DNA of 64,000 nucleotides from Sphingobacterium sp. Its GTDB lineage: Bacteria > Bacteroidota > Bacteroidia > Sphingobacteriales > Sphingobacteriaceae. This document shows positions 1 to 9,557 of this stretch, piece by piece. Position 1 is the stretch's first letter. Every line of letters begins with the position of its first letter. Position numbers and translations under genes: made by a program. The stretch covers positions 62,001-126,000 of the forward strand of contig JAITLV010000340.1 of assembly GCA_031277685.1 (NCBI GenBank). Reading direction: 5' to 3'. Under the pieces are notes generated by a model. It saw nothing but the letters and a program-made list of their open reading frames with translations. It was not told where the DNA came from and did not search any database.

Positions 1-270
1 ATTCTGGCTGAAGCAAGAATGAATACGTCTGCTTTCAACAGAAAAGGTTTCTATTTAGAAAAACAAAACACATTAATTTTCAAAAATTTGGCCCTTAAAG
101 ATGTACTACATATCATAAGCCAAAACTATAAAGTCAAACTTGACTTTAATTCCGAGGCCATTGAAGATAAATATTATAGCGGCACTTATCATAATGATCC
201 ATCCGTCTTCAAAAAAATACTTTCAGACATACAAGAACTCCACCATATTATAATAAAATATACAGAATGA
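1..270 (+). CDS. FecR-type anti-sigma factor, C-terminal end (partial)
   Basis: The reading frame is open from the left edge, so only the last 89 residues are present. They match the C-terminal domain of Bacteroidota FecR proteins (DUF4974 type): a phrase of the F-x-N-x-x-L-x-x-V-L-x-x-I type, then Y-K-V-x-L-D-F and a closing beta segment. FecR proteins sit in the inner membrane, hold an ECF sigma factor inactive, and signal when the cognate SusC-type transporter binds ligand. The susC-like gene starts 30 bases downstream, the usual order for such a regulated pair. The sigma factor itself would lie outside the window. Confidence 0.8.
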   Translation: MLAEARMNTSAFNRKGFYLEKQNTLIFKNLALKDVLHIISQNYKVKLDFNSEAIEDKYYSGTYHNDPSVFKKILSDIQELHHIIIKYTE

Positions 271-300
271 AATATAGTTCACTTATTTAATCCATAAATT

Positions 301-3300
301 ATGCACAATTATTTACCTTCCAAACATGCCCTATTGACTATGTTTATGCTAAGATCCAATATCCGTGCTGACGTAAACTGGGGTTTGCGTCTTGGACTAA
401 TGGGCCTTTTGGCAACTAGCCATCAAATTGTTAATGCCCAACAACAGGCAGCAATCAATGGAGTCATTCGAGACGAAGCGGGAAAACCCATATATTCCGC
501 AACAGTGACTATCCAAAATGCAAACAACAAATTTAAAAGAGCAACGACAAGCGCTGCAGATGGCACCTTTTCTTTTGAACAGATCCCAGCCAGTCAAGGT
601 TATCAAATCACTGTTTCCTCCATCGGATTTAAAACCAAGGAACTGACAGATTACAACATTTCTGAACGAGACAAACTTGCCATTAACATTAGTTTGGAAT
701 CGACATCGGAAAATCTTCAAGAGGTAGTTGTGACCGCACTGGGTATCAAAAAAGAAAAAAAAGCGCTAGGTTATACTGTTGCAGAATTAAAGGGAGACGA
801 ATTGACACAAGGCAAGGAGGTTAATGTTGCCAATGCACTTTCAGGAAAAGTCGCAGGGGTACAGGTAAGCCGTGCTGCCTCAGGCGCCGGGGGATCTTCA
901 AAAGTCGTTATTCGTGGTAACAATTCACTTATCGGTAACAGCCAGCCACTTTATGTTGTGGATGGTGTACCGATTGACAACCAGAATATTTCTTCACCAA
1001 ATCAATCTGGTGGTACAGATTATGGAGACGGGATCGGTAATATTAACCCCGAAGATATTGAGACCATGTCCGTCTTAAAAGGGCCTAATGCTGCGGCATT
1101 GTATGGTCAAAGAGGAAGCAATGGCGTTATTTTGATTACAACGAAATCAGGAAAAGCAGGTAAAACACGTTTTAGTTACGGCACGGATTTCTCATTTGGC
1201 AATGGCTTGGTCCTACCCGATTTTCAAAATGAATATGGTCAGGGCTTAAATGGTACTTTTACGCACTTCCGAAAAGATGATGGAACCATTGTATCTATGA
1301 GCGACGCCATAAAAAATGGCTATAGCGGCATTCCAAAAATGAGTGCAGGTCGGGATCGCACCACCCGGGCAAGCTGGGGAGCCAAAATGGACGGACAAAC
1401 TTACGAAGATGCCTATGGAAATATACTAAAATTAACACCACAATCGGACACCTATGAATCTTTTTTCCAGACCGAAAAACAGTTTGTTAACAATTTAAGT
1501 GTCGATGGTGGAAATGAAAAAATAAACTACCGCTTTTCTTTTGCGAATACAGATGTTAAAGGATATATACCTACCAATACATTGAAAAGAAATAATTTCG
1601 GTTTACGGACACAAGCAAAAATTACCGACAAATTCCATATTGATGTAAAAGCTAATTATATTGCTCAAAATGGGAATAATAGGCCAACTTTGGCTGACGC
1701 AGCAGACAATCCGGCGTATTTATTTATCAGTCAACCACGCAGTTTAGGTAATGACATTATGTCCCAATATAAGTGGACCGCACAGGAAATAAGCAAGCAA
1801 CTAGGTTTTTCAGGCCTAACCGAAGGTCTGGAAAAAACTTATGCGACCAATAGTTCTACAGCCAACCCTTTTTGGACAATCCATGAAAATCACAACGAAG
1901 ATCGCCGGGACCGCATCATTGGCTTGCTCCGACTAACCTATGACTTCGCTCCTTGGCTCAAAGTAGCTGCGACAGGTGGAACCGATTTTTATACCGATCA
2001 GCGATTCCGATATCGACCGATCAATACTTATCAGAGTCTAAATAGAAAAGGTGATATCCGAGAAGAAGTCATCCGTTCCCGAGAAGATAATTACGATATC
2101 CTTGCCAGTTCCAATTTCACATTATCGGATGACATTAAGCTCAGTGCCAATATTGGCGCGAGCCATCAAAGCCGATATTTGCGTATGACAGGAAATTCTG
2201 GTAATCAGTTCATTGTACCGGATCTCTTTGTCATCAATAACACGACAACAAACACTTATATATTCGACCTTATCGAGTCTAAAATCAATTCGGTATATCT
2301 CTCCGGCCAATTTAGCTATAAAGACTATTGGTTTGTAGACTTCTCTGCACGCAATGACTGGTCTTCCACCCTATCAAAAAAGAACAATTCATTTTTCTAC
2401 CCTTCCATAAGTTCCAGCTTTGTTTTATCCGATGCATTCAACTGGCAGTCTGATGCGTTATCTTTTGCCAAGATCCGAGCATCTTGGGCACAAGCTGGTA
2501 GCTCTGGAAATCCTTATCAGTTGACTGGTGCTTATAGTCTCAATCAATACACCCATGGTGGTGTACCCATGGCTTCATATACCGAAATTATCCCAGACCC
2601 CAACTTAAAAAATGAATTGACTACCTCTATCGAAGCGGGAGCTGATTTAAGGTTTTTAAAAAATAGACTATCATTATCCTTTACTTATTATCAGGCAAAA
2701 ACGAAAAATCAAATTTTAGATGTGCCGATAGCGCCTTCAAGTCTTTATGTAAAAAATCGCATCAATGCTGGGGAAATCAGTAACAGAGGGATTGAATTTG
2801 TACTGGGAGCTACTCCAGTCAAAACAGCATCTGGCTTTGAGTGGAATACGACATTCAACTTTAATAGGAACCGTAACAAGGTTGAATCACTATACCCAGG
2901 TGTTGAAAGTTTTCTTTTAGCAACGGATAGAGGAATCAATGTTGTTGCTGAGGTAGGGAAGCCATTTGGCCAGCTTATAGGAACCCAATTTGCTTGGATT
3001 AAGGATGAAAATGGTAATCGGTTAATTGATCCGATGACTGGCCTTCCTTTGCGCTCTGCGGGACGGGTAGAAACAGACCTCGGGAATGCACAGCCAAATT
3101 GGTTAGGTGGTTTCGGAAATACGCTAAAATATAAAGGGTTCAATTTATATGCCCTTGTTGATATTCGTCAAGGAGGAGTGATCTTCTCACAATCCAATCG
3201 GGAACAAATAATTTATGGCACAAGTAAAAAAACGCTACAGGGACGTGACGGAACCTACATTGCAGAAGGTATGGTCGCACAACAAGACGGTACTGGCAAG

Positions 3301-3657
3301 TGGACGAGTACAGGAACAAAAAATAGCAAACAGGTGAATGCTCAAGACTATTGGAATATGGTCGCCAGTGATAAAGAGGTCATGGTATCAGAGGAAATGG
3401 TCAATGATATGAGCTATATCGCTATGCGTGAAATTAGCCTCTCCTATTCATTTCCCAAAAAGCTGATGCCACATCGAATAGTCAATTCATTGAAAGTAGG
3501 TGTATATGGTAGAAATTTATTTTATTTCCAACGAAAAACGGATGGTTTTTCTCCCGAAGCTTCCGCCTTCAATGTAAACAACAGCTCTATAGGTATTGAA
3601 TCGACTTCCCTACCTATGATGCGAACATTTGGTATTAACCTAACTGTCGGCCTTTAA
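301..3657 (+). CDS. SusC/RagA-type TonB-dependent outer-membrane transporter
   Basis: 1118 residues. After an unusually long N-terminal lead and a signal sequence ending near residue 47 comes a carboxypeptidase-regulatory-like domain (about 50-133). The SusC hallmark follows (LQEVVVTALGI, near 139-149), then a plug domain with the VIRG and PLYVVDGVPI phrases, and a large 22-strand-type barrel. The family forms a bin with a SusD lipoprotein and imports glycans or peptides using TonB energy. susD follows after 12 bases, so the two are co-transcribed. The FecR fragment upstream suggests ECF sigma/anti-sigma control. The substrate cannot be read from the sequence, and no glycosidase adjoins the pair directly. 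Confidence 0.95.
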   Translation: MHNYLPSKHALLTMFMLRSNIRADVNWGLRLGLMGLLATSHQIVNAQQQAAINGVIRDEAGKPIYSATVTIQNANNKFKRATTSAADGTFSFEQIPASQGYQITVSSIGFKTKELTDYNISERDKLAINISLESTSENLQEVVVTALGIKKEKKALGYTVAELKGDELTQGKEVNVANALSGKVAGVQVSRAASGAGGSSKVVIRGNNSLIGNSQPLYVVDGVPIDNQNISSPNQSGGTDYGDGIGNINPEDIETMSVLKGPNAAALYGQRGSNGVILITTKSGKAGKTRFSYGTDFSFGNGLVLPDFQNEYGQGLNGTFTHFRKDDGTIVSMSDAIKNGYSGIPKMSAGRDRTTRASWGAKMDGQTYEDAYGNILKLTPQSDTYESFFQTEKQFVNNLSVDGGNEKINYRFSFANTDVKGYIPTNTLKRNNFGLRTQAKITDKFHIDVKANYIAQNGNNRPTLADAADNPAYLFISQPRSLGNDIMSQYKWTAQEISKQLGFSGLTEGLEKTYATNSSTANPFWTIHENHNEDRRDRIIGLLRLTYDFAPWLKVAATGGTDFYTDQRFRYRPINTYQSLNRKGDIREEVIRSREDNYDILASSNFTLSDDIKLSANIGASHQSRYLRMTGNSGNQFIVPDLFVINNTTTNTYIFDLIESKINSVYLSGQFSYKDYWFVDFSARNDWSSTLSKKNNSFFYPSISSSFVLSDAFNWQSDALSFAKIRASWAQAGSSGNPYQLTGAYSLNQYTHGGVPMASYTEIIPDPNLKNELTTSIEAGADLRFLKNRLSLSFTYYQAKTKNQILDVPIAPSSLYVKNRINAGEISNRGIEFVLGATPVKTASGFEWNTTFNFNRNRNKVESLYPGVESFLLATDRGINVVAEVGKPFGQLIGTQFAWIKDENGNRLIDPMTGLPLRSAGRVETDLGNAQPNWLGGFGNTLKYKGFNLYALVDIRQGGVIFSQSNREQIIYGTSKKTLQGRDGTYIAEGMVAQQDGTGKWTSTGTKNSKQVNAQDYWNMVASDKEVMVSEEMVNDMSYIAMREISLSYSFPKKLMPHRIVNSLKVGVYGRNLFYFQRKTDGFSPEASAFNVNNSSIGIESTSLPMMRTFGINLTVGL

Positions 3658-3669
3658 AAATACTGAATT

Positions 3670-5175
3670 ATGAAAACGAAAATAATAAAAAACAGATTTG
3701 CCATCGCCCTTATATCTCTTGCAACATTTAGTGCCTGCACGAAAGACTTTGAAAAAATCAATACGCCACCAACATCCGTCACTACAATAGATCCTGCCTT
3801 ACTTATGGCTCGTATCCTTCGGGATGGCACATTTCAAGAATCGGGAGAACTTCCAAATAATAAATTTGGTTCATGGGTACAACATTGGGCGGGCGGGCCT
3901 GTAGTCCCTGTGTCCCGTTATTTTGAAGGCCCGGAAAACCTAATATGGTCACAACATTTTACGTTGCTCAGAAACATTATCCAGATAAAAAAAGAACTCA
4001 TTGGCAAAGAAGATAGCCCTGAAGGTAGGAGCAAACTGGCTATAACCGAACTTTACGAAGTCTATCTATATCAACGGTTAACAGATCTTTTTGGAGATAT
4101 CCCCTATTCGGAAGTCACCAAAGACAGTAAAGAGATCAACCGCACGCCAAAATTTGACAGACAAGAAGATATCTATCCCGCATTGATATCGAAAGTTGAT
4201 GCCGCTTTGACACGACTTACAGTTGGTGACCAATCTTACGGCTCCTCTGATTTTTTCTATGGTGGCAATATTGACAAATGGAAAAAATTTGGAAACTCGT
4301 TAAAACTCAAATTGGGTATAAGGATGCGCTACGCCAATTCCCCTCTTGCACAAAAAACGGTTACAGAAGCAATGACTTCTCCATTTGGGTTAATTTCCAG
4401 TAATAATGACAATGCTGCCGTCCCTACGTTCAACAATGCACAAGCCGAAAATCAAAACCCTATTTTACGACAGATGACTACTGGTAGTGCGGACTTACGA
4501 TACCTGGCGAATACATTGGTCAATAAGTTAAAGGAATATAACGATCCAAGACTGAGCCTACTTGCCGAACCTGTATCCTTGAGTGGCGTGAACACTTATC
4601 AAGGCATAGGAGTCGCATTAACAGACAACGAGCTTTCACAATTGATCCGAGCGAATTACTCCACGGCCAACAAATCAACTTGGTTTAGCTTGAGTTTTGC
4701 TCCCATACCAAGCTATGCAATGACCTACTCGGATATTTGTTTTTACAAAGCCGAAGCATCACTATTAGGTTGGGGAGCGACAAGTACCAATGCGCAAGCC
4801 TTTTTCTCGGAAGGTGTAAAGGCTGCATTTGCCCTTCCACCATACAATTTAACGTCAATACCAGCATCATATGAACAAAATATCATCAACCTGAACGGAT
4901 TGACAGAGGAGCAAAAGATGGAGAAAATTGCGACTCAGAAGTGGATAAGCTTATTTGGTAGAGACCTGGAAGCATTTGCCGAATGGCGACGAACGGGTTA
5001 TCCGAAATTGACACCTGGTCCAAATCTAGGTTCCACCAACGCGCAGATACCGCGGCGCGCAATTTACTCCAGTGAAGAAGCTGAATTAAATCCAACAAAT
5101 CTCAAAGAAGCTGTTTCCAGAATGTCAAACGGAGATTCTTTTTTGTCCAAAGTATGGTGGGATAAGAAACCTTAA
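3670..5175 (+). CDS. SusD/RagB-like lipoprotein (SusD-like_2 type)
   Basis: 501 residues, with a lipoprotein signal peptide ending in the lipobox FSAC (cysteine near residue 24). The rest is the alpha-helical TPR-like SusD fold: a W-x-x-H-F-T-L-L-R-N early helix, an ITELYEVYLYQRLTDLFGDIPYSE phrase (ends given only) and a C-terminal FGRDLEAFAEWRRTGYP segment typical of the second SusD family. It caps the SusC barrel on the cell surface and helps capture ligand. It follows the susC-like gene by 12 bases and is closed by an intrinsic terminator. Confidence 0.93.
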   Translation: MKTKIIKNRFAIALISLATFSACTKDFEKINTPPTSVTTIDPALLMARILRDGTFQESGELPNNKFGSWVQHWAGGPVVPVSRYFEGPENLIWSQHFTLLRNIIQIKKELIGKEDSPEGRSKLAITELYEVYLYQRLTDLFGDIPYSEVTKDSKEINRTPKFDRQEDIYPALISKVDAALTRLTVGDQSYGSSDFFYGGNIDKWKKFGNSLKLKLGIRMRYANSPLAQKTVTEAMTSPFGLISSNNDNAAVPTFNNAQAENQNPILRQMTTGSADLRYLANTLVNKLKEYNDPRLSLLAEPVSLSGVNTYQGIGVALTDNELSQLIRANYSTANKSTWFSLSFAPIPSYAMTYSDICFYKAEASLLGWGATSTNAQAFFSEGVKAAFALPPYNLTSIPASYEQNIINLNGLTEEQKMEKIATQKWISLFGRDLEAFAEWRRTGYPKLTPGPNLGSTNAQIPRRAIYSSEEAELNPTNLKEAVSRMSNGDSFLSKVWWDKKP

Positions 5176-5185
5176 TCCTTTTTTC

Positions 5186-5223
5186 AATTTGAGCACTCGC
5201 AAATCATGTTGAGTGCTCAAATT
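5186..5223 (+). terminator. Intrinsic terminator of the susCD pair
   Basis: A perfect 13-bp inverted repeat (AATTTGAGCACTC at 5186-5198 and its complement at 5211-5223) with a 12-base loop begins 10 bases after the SusD stop and is followed by a T-rich stretch. Confidence 0.8.
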
Positions 5224-5354
5224 TATTTTGTCATTTTCCACGAACACGGCGTAATGATTTCCGTAGAGCAGCAACACAAAAAGCCACCTAGAAAAGCATT
5301 TATAAGCAATCGCTTAGATCATCGAAGTAATACCTCATATTTTTAATTATCTTT

Positions 5355-5492
5355 AAGCTATCGTTGCCCATGATTATTCGATTATAGGATATCGATAATC
5401 GTGGAAATAACATAACTGCAGTAAAACAATATGAAAAACTTGGTTTCCAATGACGACGAGCAATCCGCATTTGGCCCATAGATTTCCGCTAA
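5355..5492 (+). pseudogene. Remnant of a GNAT acetyltransferase C-terminus
   Basis: In frame 3 the sequence reads D-I-D-N-R-G-N-N followed by ITAVKQYEKLGFQ, the typical C-terminal acetyl-CoA-binding end of a GNAT enzyme (x-N-x-x-A-x-x-x-Y-E-K-L-G-F). It is interrupted by TAG at 5385 and TGA at 5451; after the second stop RRAIRIWPIDFR continues in frame. Nothing of the N-terminal half is recognisable upstream. I read it as the decayed tail of an acetyltransferase gene. The match rests on one strong motif, so a chance resemblance is not fully excluded. Confidence 0.55.
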
Positions 5493-5533
5493 TACTTTAT
5501 TGAACAGCAACTTTAGTTAATTTCACTTATTCA

Positions 5534-6634
5534 ATGCAAAAAAACACGCTACTGCTATCGTTCATATTAACATTCTCATTGATAGGATGTGGTGAACATG
5601 GCAATAAGAAAACCTCAGCACCTTCCGATAAAATACCACCAGCAGTTCCCAGTTTCAGCTTTGAGGGTATTAAACAAAATTATCAGCAAGGCGAAGAACT
5701 ATCGCTTCAGGTTAAAGCTTTAGATAACGACAAAATTGATTCGGTCCAATATTATATAAACGACAATCATATCGTCACAACAAAAGGAAATGATCATGCT
5801 AAGCACGCATTTAAACAGGAGAAATTCGGCAAGCAGATTGTCAAAGGCATTGTATTCAGTAATGGAAAATCAGAAGAAAACACCATAAACATCGATTTTT
5901 TGCCATCAAAACCCGCTCGGATATTAAATTATCGTATAGTAAACAGCTATCCTCATGATATCAAAGCTTTTACACAAGGATTGGAATTCTTTGGGGATCA
6001 ATTGATGGAAAGCACGGGAAATGGTCTTGGAGTGAGTGGTACTAAAGGAAAATCAAGTATCCGTATGGTAGACCCAAAAACCGGCCAATTGATTAAGAAA
6101 GTGGAATTAGCAGACTCCATTTTCGGTGAAGGCGCTACGATACTAAACGGGAAAATATATCAGTTAACGTACAAGAACAACCGTGCCTTTGTCTATGATA
6201 TCAATACGCTCAAGCAAATAAAATCGTTTCCATACTTTCAACAGATGGAGGGCTGGGGGCTCACTTCAGATGGCAAGAAACTCTACATGTCTGACGGTTC
6301 CGAGCATATCTATTTAATCAATCCAGAAGATTTCTCCAAAATCGATTATATTCGGGTCGCAACCAATGAAAAAATCATAGATCATATCAATGAAATGGAA
6401 TGGGTGAATGGAAAAATCTATGCGAATTTTTTCATGGAAGATGTCCTCGGAATCATTGATCCGAAAACCGGAGCAATTGAAGCTGTCGCTGACCTGTCTA
6501 AACTGCGTGAACAAGTAACCCAGCATATCGATCTTGATGTGCTCAATGGAATAGCCTACAATAAAAAAACCAAAACATTTTTTGTGACAGGGAAGAATTG
6601 GGACAAGCTATTTGAAATCCAACTGCTGGATTAA
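5534..6634 (+). CDS. Glutaminyl-peptide cyclotransferase, lipoprotein
   Basis: 366 residues. A lipoprotein signal (lipobox LIGC, cysteine at 19) precedes a Bacteroidota-specific Ig-like N-terminal domain (about 35-125). Residues 135-366 form the five-bladed propeller of plant/bacterial-type glutamine cyclotransferases: SYPHDIKAFTQGLEF, then S-T-G and FGEGAT, a G-W-G-L blade and NGIAYNKKTKTFFVTGKNW near the end. The family converts N-terminal Gln to pyroglutamate on exported proteins. Many Bacteroidota lipoproteins and SusD-type proteins begin with Gln after signal cleavage, so a periplasmic or outer-membrane role fits. It is transcribed alone, in the direction of susCD. Confidence 0.9.
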   Translation: MQKNTLLLSFILTFSLIGCGEHGNKKTSAPSDKIPPAVPSFSFEGIKQNYQQGEELSLQVKALDNDKIDSVQYYINDNHIVTTKGNDHAKHAFKQEKFGKQIVKGIVFSNGKSEENTINIDFLPSKPARILNYRIVNSYPHDIKAFTQGLEFFGDQLMESTGNGLGVSGTKGKSSIRMVDPKTGQLIKKVELADSIFGEGATILNGKIYQLTYKNNRAFVYDINTLKQIKSFPYFQQMEGWGLTSDGKKLYMSDGSEHIYLINPEDFSKIDYIRVATNEKIIDHINEMEWVNGKIYANFFMEDVLGIIDPKTGAIEAVADLSKLREQVTQHIDLDVLNGIAYNKKTKTFFVTGKNWDKLFEIQLLD

Positions 6635-6661
6635 GTCCAACATACTTTTCTTGACCATTTC

Positions 6662-6700
6662 AACAGCAACCTAATCAATCGTTTCGATCAGGCTGCTGTT
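6662..6700 (-). terminator. Terminator hairpin between convergent genes
   Basis: Arms at 6662-6676 and 6686-6700 pair along 15 positions. The two imperfect positions become G-U wobbles only in the minus-strand RNA, so the hairpin is best formed by the transcript of the WG-repeat gene. The T-tail is weak. Confidence 0.5.
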
Positions 6701-6719
6701 ACTATTTTACTTGATTTCG

Positions 6720-7457
6720 TCACCTTTTAATGATCTTTCCATTCACATCGACACTATATTCTTGTCCATCGGCTTGCTGCAAAATTACTTTGCCATCAAC
6801 AAAAATATTGGTATGCGTAAATACTGCCGCAGTGAGTATTTTACCTTTATAGTCCATCAGTCCCCAATGTTGTGGCGATTCCATATACATAATCCTGTTT
6901 TTATCCACAACTTCAAGGGATGGGTATTTTAATGGTACAACAACATTTCCATTATAGTCAATAAAACCCTGCTTTTCGTCCTTTGCTACTTTAATAATTG
7001 TACTGTCAATTTTCATCTGTTCTGCGTCCAGAAAGATTGATTTATACTGAGGACTGACCACTTCTATTCCCTTTGTATTCACCAATCCCACCTGCTGCAA
7101 GCTATCTTGTACTTCAAAAAAACCAAAACGAGGCTTTGTCGTTATGCTAAAATAGTTGGGTTGGACAACTACCTTCCCTGATTTATCCAGGATCCCATAG
7201 GGCCCAAGATCCCCATTCGCTCTCATCCGGTTAAATGATGCAAACTCTTCTCCATCAAAACGAATGAATTGCTCATAAGCAGTATCTGGATTTTCCCATA
7301 GATCCTCAGTGGCATTATAAGCTCCCCCCAACTGGGCCACCACCGAAAGTGGCTTCGCTCCTGTTTCCTGAGCTACTTTGGCATCCTGCCCTTGGCATGA
7401 GATCACAAGTACTAACATCGGAATAGTCATCCCAGCTATTATATTTCTTTTTTTCAT
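6720..7457 (-). CDS. WG-repeat lipoprotein
   Basis: 245 residues with a lipoprotein signal (lipobox VISC, cysteine at 21). Several WG-type repeats follow, each of the form G-hydrophobic-hydrophobic-D/N-x-x-G-x-x-V-V-x-P-x-Y (for example the ILDKSGKVVVQPNY segment, and GFIDYNGNVVVPLKY near 158-172). WG repeats form beta solenoids or propellers of unknown ligand. It is the last gene of a run of three lipoprotein genes read leftward (gap of 50 bases from the previous one), so the three probably share a transcript. The function is unknown. Confidence 0.75.
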   Translation of the reverse strand: MKKRNIIAGMTIPMLVLVISCQGQDAKVAQETGAKPLSVVAQLGGAYNATEDLWENPDTAYEQFIRFDGEEFASFNRMRANGDLGPYGILDKSGKVVVQPNYFSITTKPRFGFFEVQDSLQQVGLVNTKGIEVVSPQYKSIFLDAEQMKIDSTIIKVAKDEKQGFIDYNGNVVVPLKYPSLEVVDKNRIMYMESPQHWGLMDYKGKILTAAVFTHTNIFVDGKVILQQADGQEYSVDVNGKIIKR

Positions 7458-7507
7458 CTATCAATATTATTGTTTTTATGCGCTGAACCTACAGTTCTTT
7501 TCTCCTG

Positions 7508-8389
7508 TTAAGGCGCTTCATTCCATTTGGTAAAACCTGTTTTTGTCACCAACAGCAGCTGTGGCGTGAATAATTTTGATCCGACAGACAGTTGCTTTCC
7601 AGCTCTATTTAATCGCCATTGTTCCGCTTTTGCCAACAAAAACGTTAACCTTTGGAGCATGGTCAAATCGGGTAATGTATAATAGATATTTTTCTCACCT
7701 TCTTTACCCGCCACCTGAACATATCGTCCTTTAGTTACACTAAATTTATTTCGAACTTCAAAATCACGGATAAACAGTTCATCTTGATCTGCGATATCCC
7801 ACATTGAATCTCGAGGGCAGCAAACAGAACCGTAACTTTCTTTTCTATACACCGCCACTGCCTCTTCAGGCACATTGGGGGACATAAAGTCAATCGTCGG
7901 ATTATTTATCCCTCCTAATCGAATGCTGTCAATTTTTAGATTCTCTTCCGTTCTATCTACATCATAATAAAAATTAGTTGTTTCAGGTTCTACACACATT
8001 CCTTTTTTAGATGCTGTGCTAGCAACTTCGTTGTAAAACTTCCAATCAGGAACTATAACAATAAACCGACGCAATTCAGGATAAAAATCAGGTGAATGCA
8101 ATACTAATTCTACAGGAACCCTTGCATTAAGTACAAATACATAAGTTGAGTCCGGATTTTGTAACAGTGGAAGATCCAACAGGTAATTATCCGCCATTTG
8201 AGCTATATGTCTGCTTTCAATGCTGATTGCCCCCTGGTATTGCTGTGCCAGCCACTCCGGTCGTATGCTATCTTGCGCATGCGCTGAAATAGCCGTCCTT
8301 GGTGATATTATCCTGCTTTTGCAAGCAACCAGAATAATGAGCAAAATCATTAAGCCACAACATTTTTTCGATGTTAAAAATATCCGCAT
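7508..8389 (-). CDS. Lipoprotein of unknown function
   Basis: 293 residues. The N-terminus is a lipoprotein signal (hydrophobic stretch, lipobox LVAC, cysteine at 23). I do not recognise the family. Visible points are a Y-Y-D-V-D segment, a Cys-Cys-Pro-Arg-Asp motif about two thirds along, and a C-terminal LFTPQLLLVTKTGFTKW strand pair. It starts 36 bases after the stop of the upstream lipoprotein gene and ends 50 bases before the WG-repeat gene, so it is probably the middle gene of a three-gene envelope operon. Confidence 0.65.
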   Translation of the reverse strand: MRIFLTSKKCCGLMILLIILVACKSRIISPRTAISAHAQDSIRPEWLAQQYQGAISIESRHIAQMADNYLLDLPLLQNPDSTYVFVLNARVPVELVLHSPDFYPELRRFIVIVPDWKFYNEVASTASKKGMCVEPETTNFYYDVDRTEENLKIDSIRLGGINNPTIDFMSPNVPEEAVAVYRKESYGSVCCPRDSMWDIADQDELFIRDFEVRNKFSVTKGRYVQVAGKEGEKNIYYTLPDLTMLQRLTFLLAKAEQWRLNRAGKQLSVGSKLFTPQLLLVTKTGFTKWNEAP

Positions 8390-8425
8390 AATTTGACAAC
8401 TTAACTTAGTTATGACTAAGCAGGC

Positions 8426-8929
8426 CTACTTGGCCTGATTCACCTCTATACCTACTTTATGTAAAAATTCAACTTGTTTTTCTAGACATTCATCAGCCAA
8501 AACAGCTATTTTACCCTTTTCGTCTGTAATATCTCTAAGAAGAGCTTGTCTTGCTCCTTTTTTTTGTTCATCGACGTACTTAATCAACAAGGTACCATAG
8601 CCATCCGCAATTCGGGTTATATAATGCACTGTCATCGAATGAAAACTTTTTGCTGCCTCACTGGGCCTTAATTCATTTACTTCACTCTTAACACCCTTAA
8701 TATAGCTACTCAGTGCTTGCGCTTCTTTTAATTTCATTTCGAAAGATGATTCGTCTGTTTTGTCTGCATCGTACTCTCCTTCCAATAATTTGCCATAACT
8801 CTCGTCGAGTTTGTCTTTGCAACTATAAAAGAGACTTGCCATTTTCTCGTTATATCCAAATTCCAGATTGCCGCCGCATGATGTCAAGGTGAATGTACTA
8901 ATGATTAAAATAAAAAATAAAATTCTCAT
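8426..8929 (-). CDS. Small helical lipoprotein of unknown function
   Basis: 167 residues with a lipoprotein signal (lipobox LTSC, cysteine at 18). The mature part is charged and predicted by eye to be nearly all helix (E/K/D-rich, e.g. SSFEMKLKEAQALSSYIKG), resembling small periplasmic coiled-coil or four-helix lipoproteins. It is the first gene of the leftward three-lipoprotein run. No family is recognised. Confidence 0.65.
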   Translation of the reverse strand: MRILFFILIISTFTLTSCGGNLEFGYNEKMASLFYSCKDKLDESYGKLLEGEYDADKTDESSFEMKLKEAQALSSYIKGVKSEVNELRPSEAAKSFHSMTVHYITRIADGYGTLLIKYVDEQKKGARQALLRDITDEKGKIAVLADECLEKQVEFLHKVGIEVNQAK

Positions 8930-9218
8930 ATGTCGATTTTTTTCACAAATAACGAATTTTCAAAACACACTGTACAGCCCACTTAATATTCGTGGTCCTT
9001 TTTTTTAGATTCGTAGCTATTTCCCTTTTTATTATTTTTAGTGTATACTTTTTTCTATCCTCCACATGGGAATCAGCATGCACGCATCAGGTAAATCATA
9101 TAAAAATGCAACAGTTTGTTTCTTAACAAAGAATTGTGGAACTTAGAAAAAGAAAACAAACCAAATTAGGATAGCACGAACTTTCGTAAAAAGTTTAGAC
9201 AATCACAGCAAATCAAAA

Positions 9219-9476
9219 ATGAGAAAGATTAAACAAAACAATATCAAGCGACTGGCTTTATTAATCCTATTTATTGGAATGTCAAGTATGGTTTTCGGAC
9301 AGGAAATGAGTCGATCTACAACGCAGACCATTACACAATCCGGAATAGGACTTGGTTCAGTGATCGCTGTGGTTACCTCTTGGGATCGTAATAAGTCTAT
9401 TCTCTGGGCACTAATTCATGGAGTTTTAGGTTGGCTTTATGTTATTTATTTTGCATTTACACGTAGTAATAATTAA
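9219..9476 (+). CDS. Small membrane protein
   Basis: 85 residues. A cleavable signal (hydrophobic core ILFIGMSSMVFG, then Q-E) is followed by a Ser/Thr-rich stretch and one or two short membrane segments separated by the charged turn W-D-R-N-K. The last segment is VLGWLYVIYFAF. This looks like a small Bacteroidota inner-membrane protein of unknown role. It stands alone, 289 bases from the divergent lipoprotein operon, a space in which I see only AT-rich sequence and one imperfect inverted repeat. Confidence 0.6.
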   Translation: MRKIKQNNIKRLALLILFIGMSSMVFGQEMSRSTTQTITQSGIGLGSVIAVVTSWDRNKSILWALIHGVLGWLYVIYFAFTRSNN

Positions 9477-9557
9477 TATTTGACACCCTAATGATCGTAA
9501 AACAAGCAGTCCTACATTTAGTTACGCTGCAAACAAATAATAGCAAAAAGAGATATC

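Noticed and set aside
2745..3143. 132-codon frame antisense to the SusC-like gene
   Set aside because: It is fully inside a strongly supported gene; the composition follows from the opposite strand.
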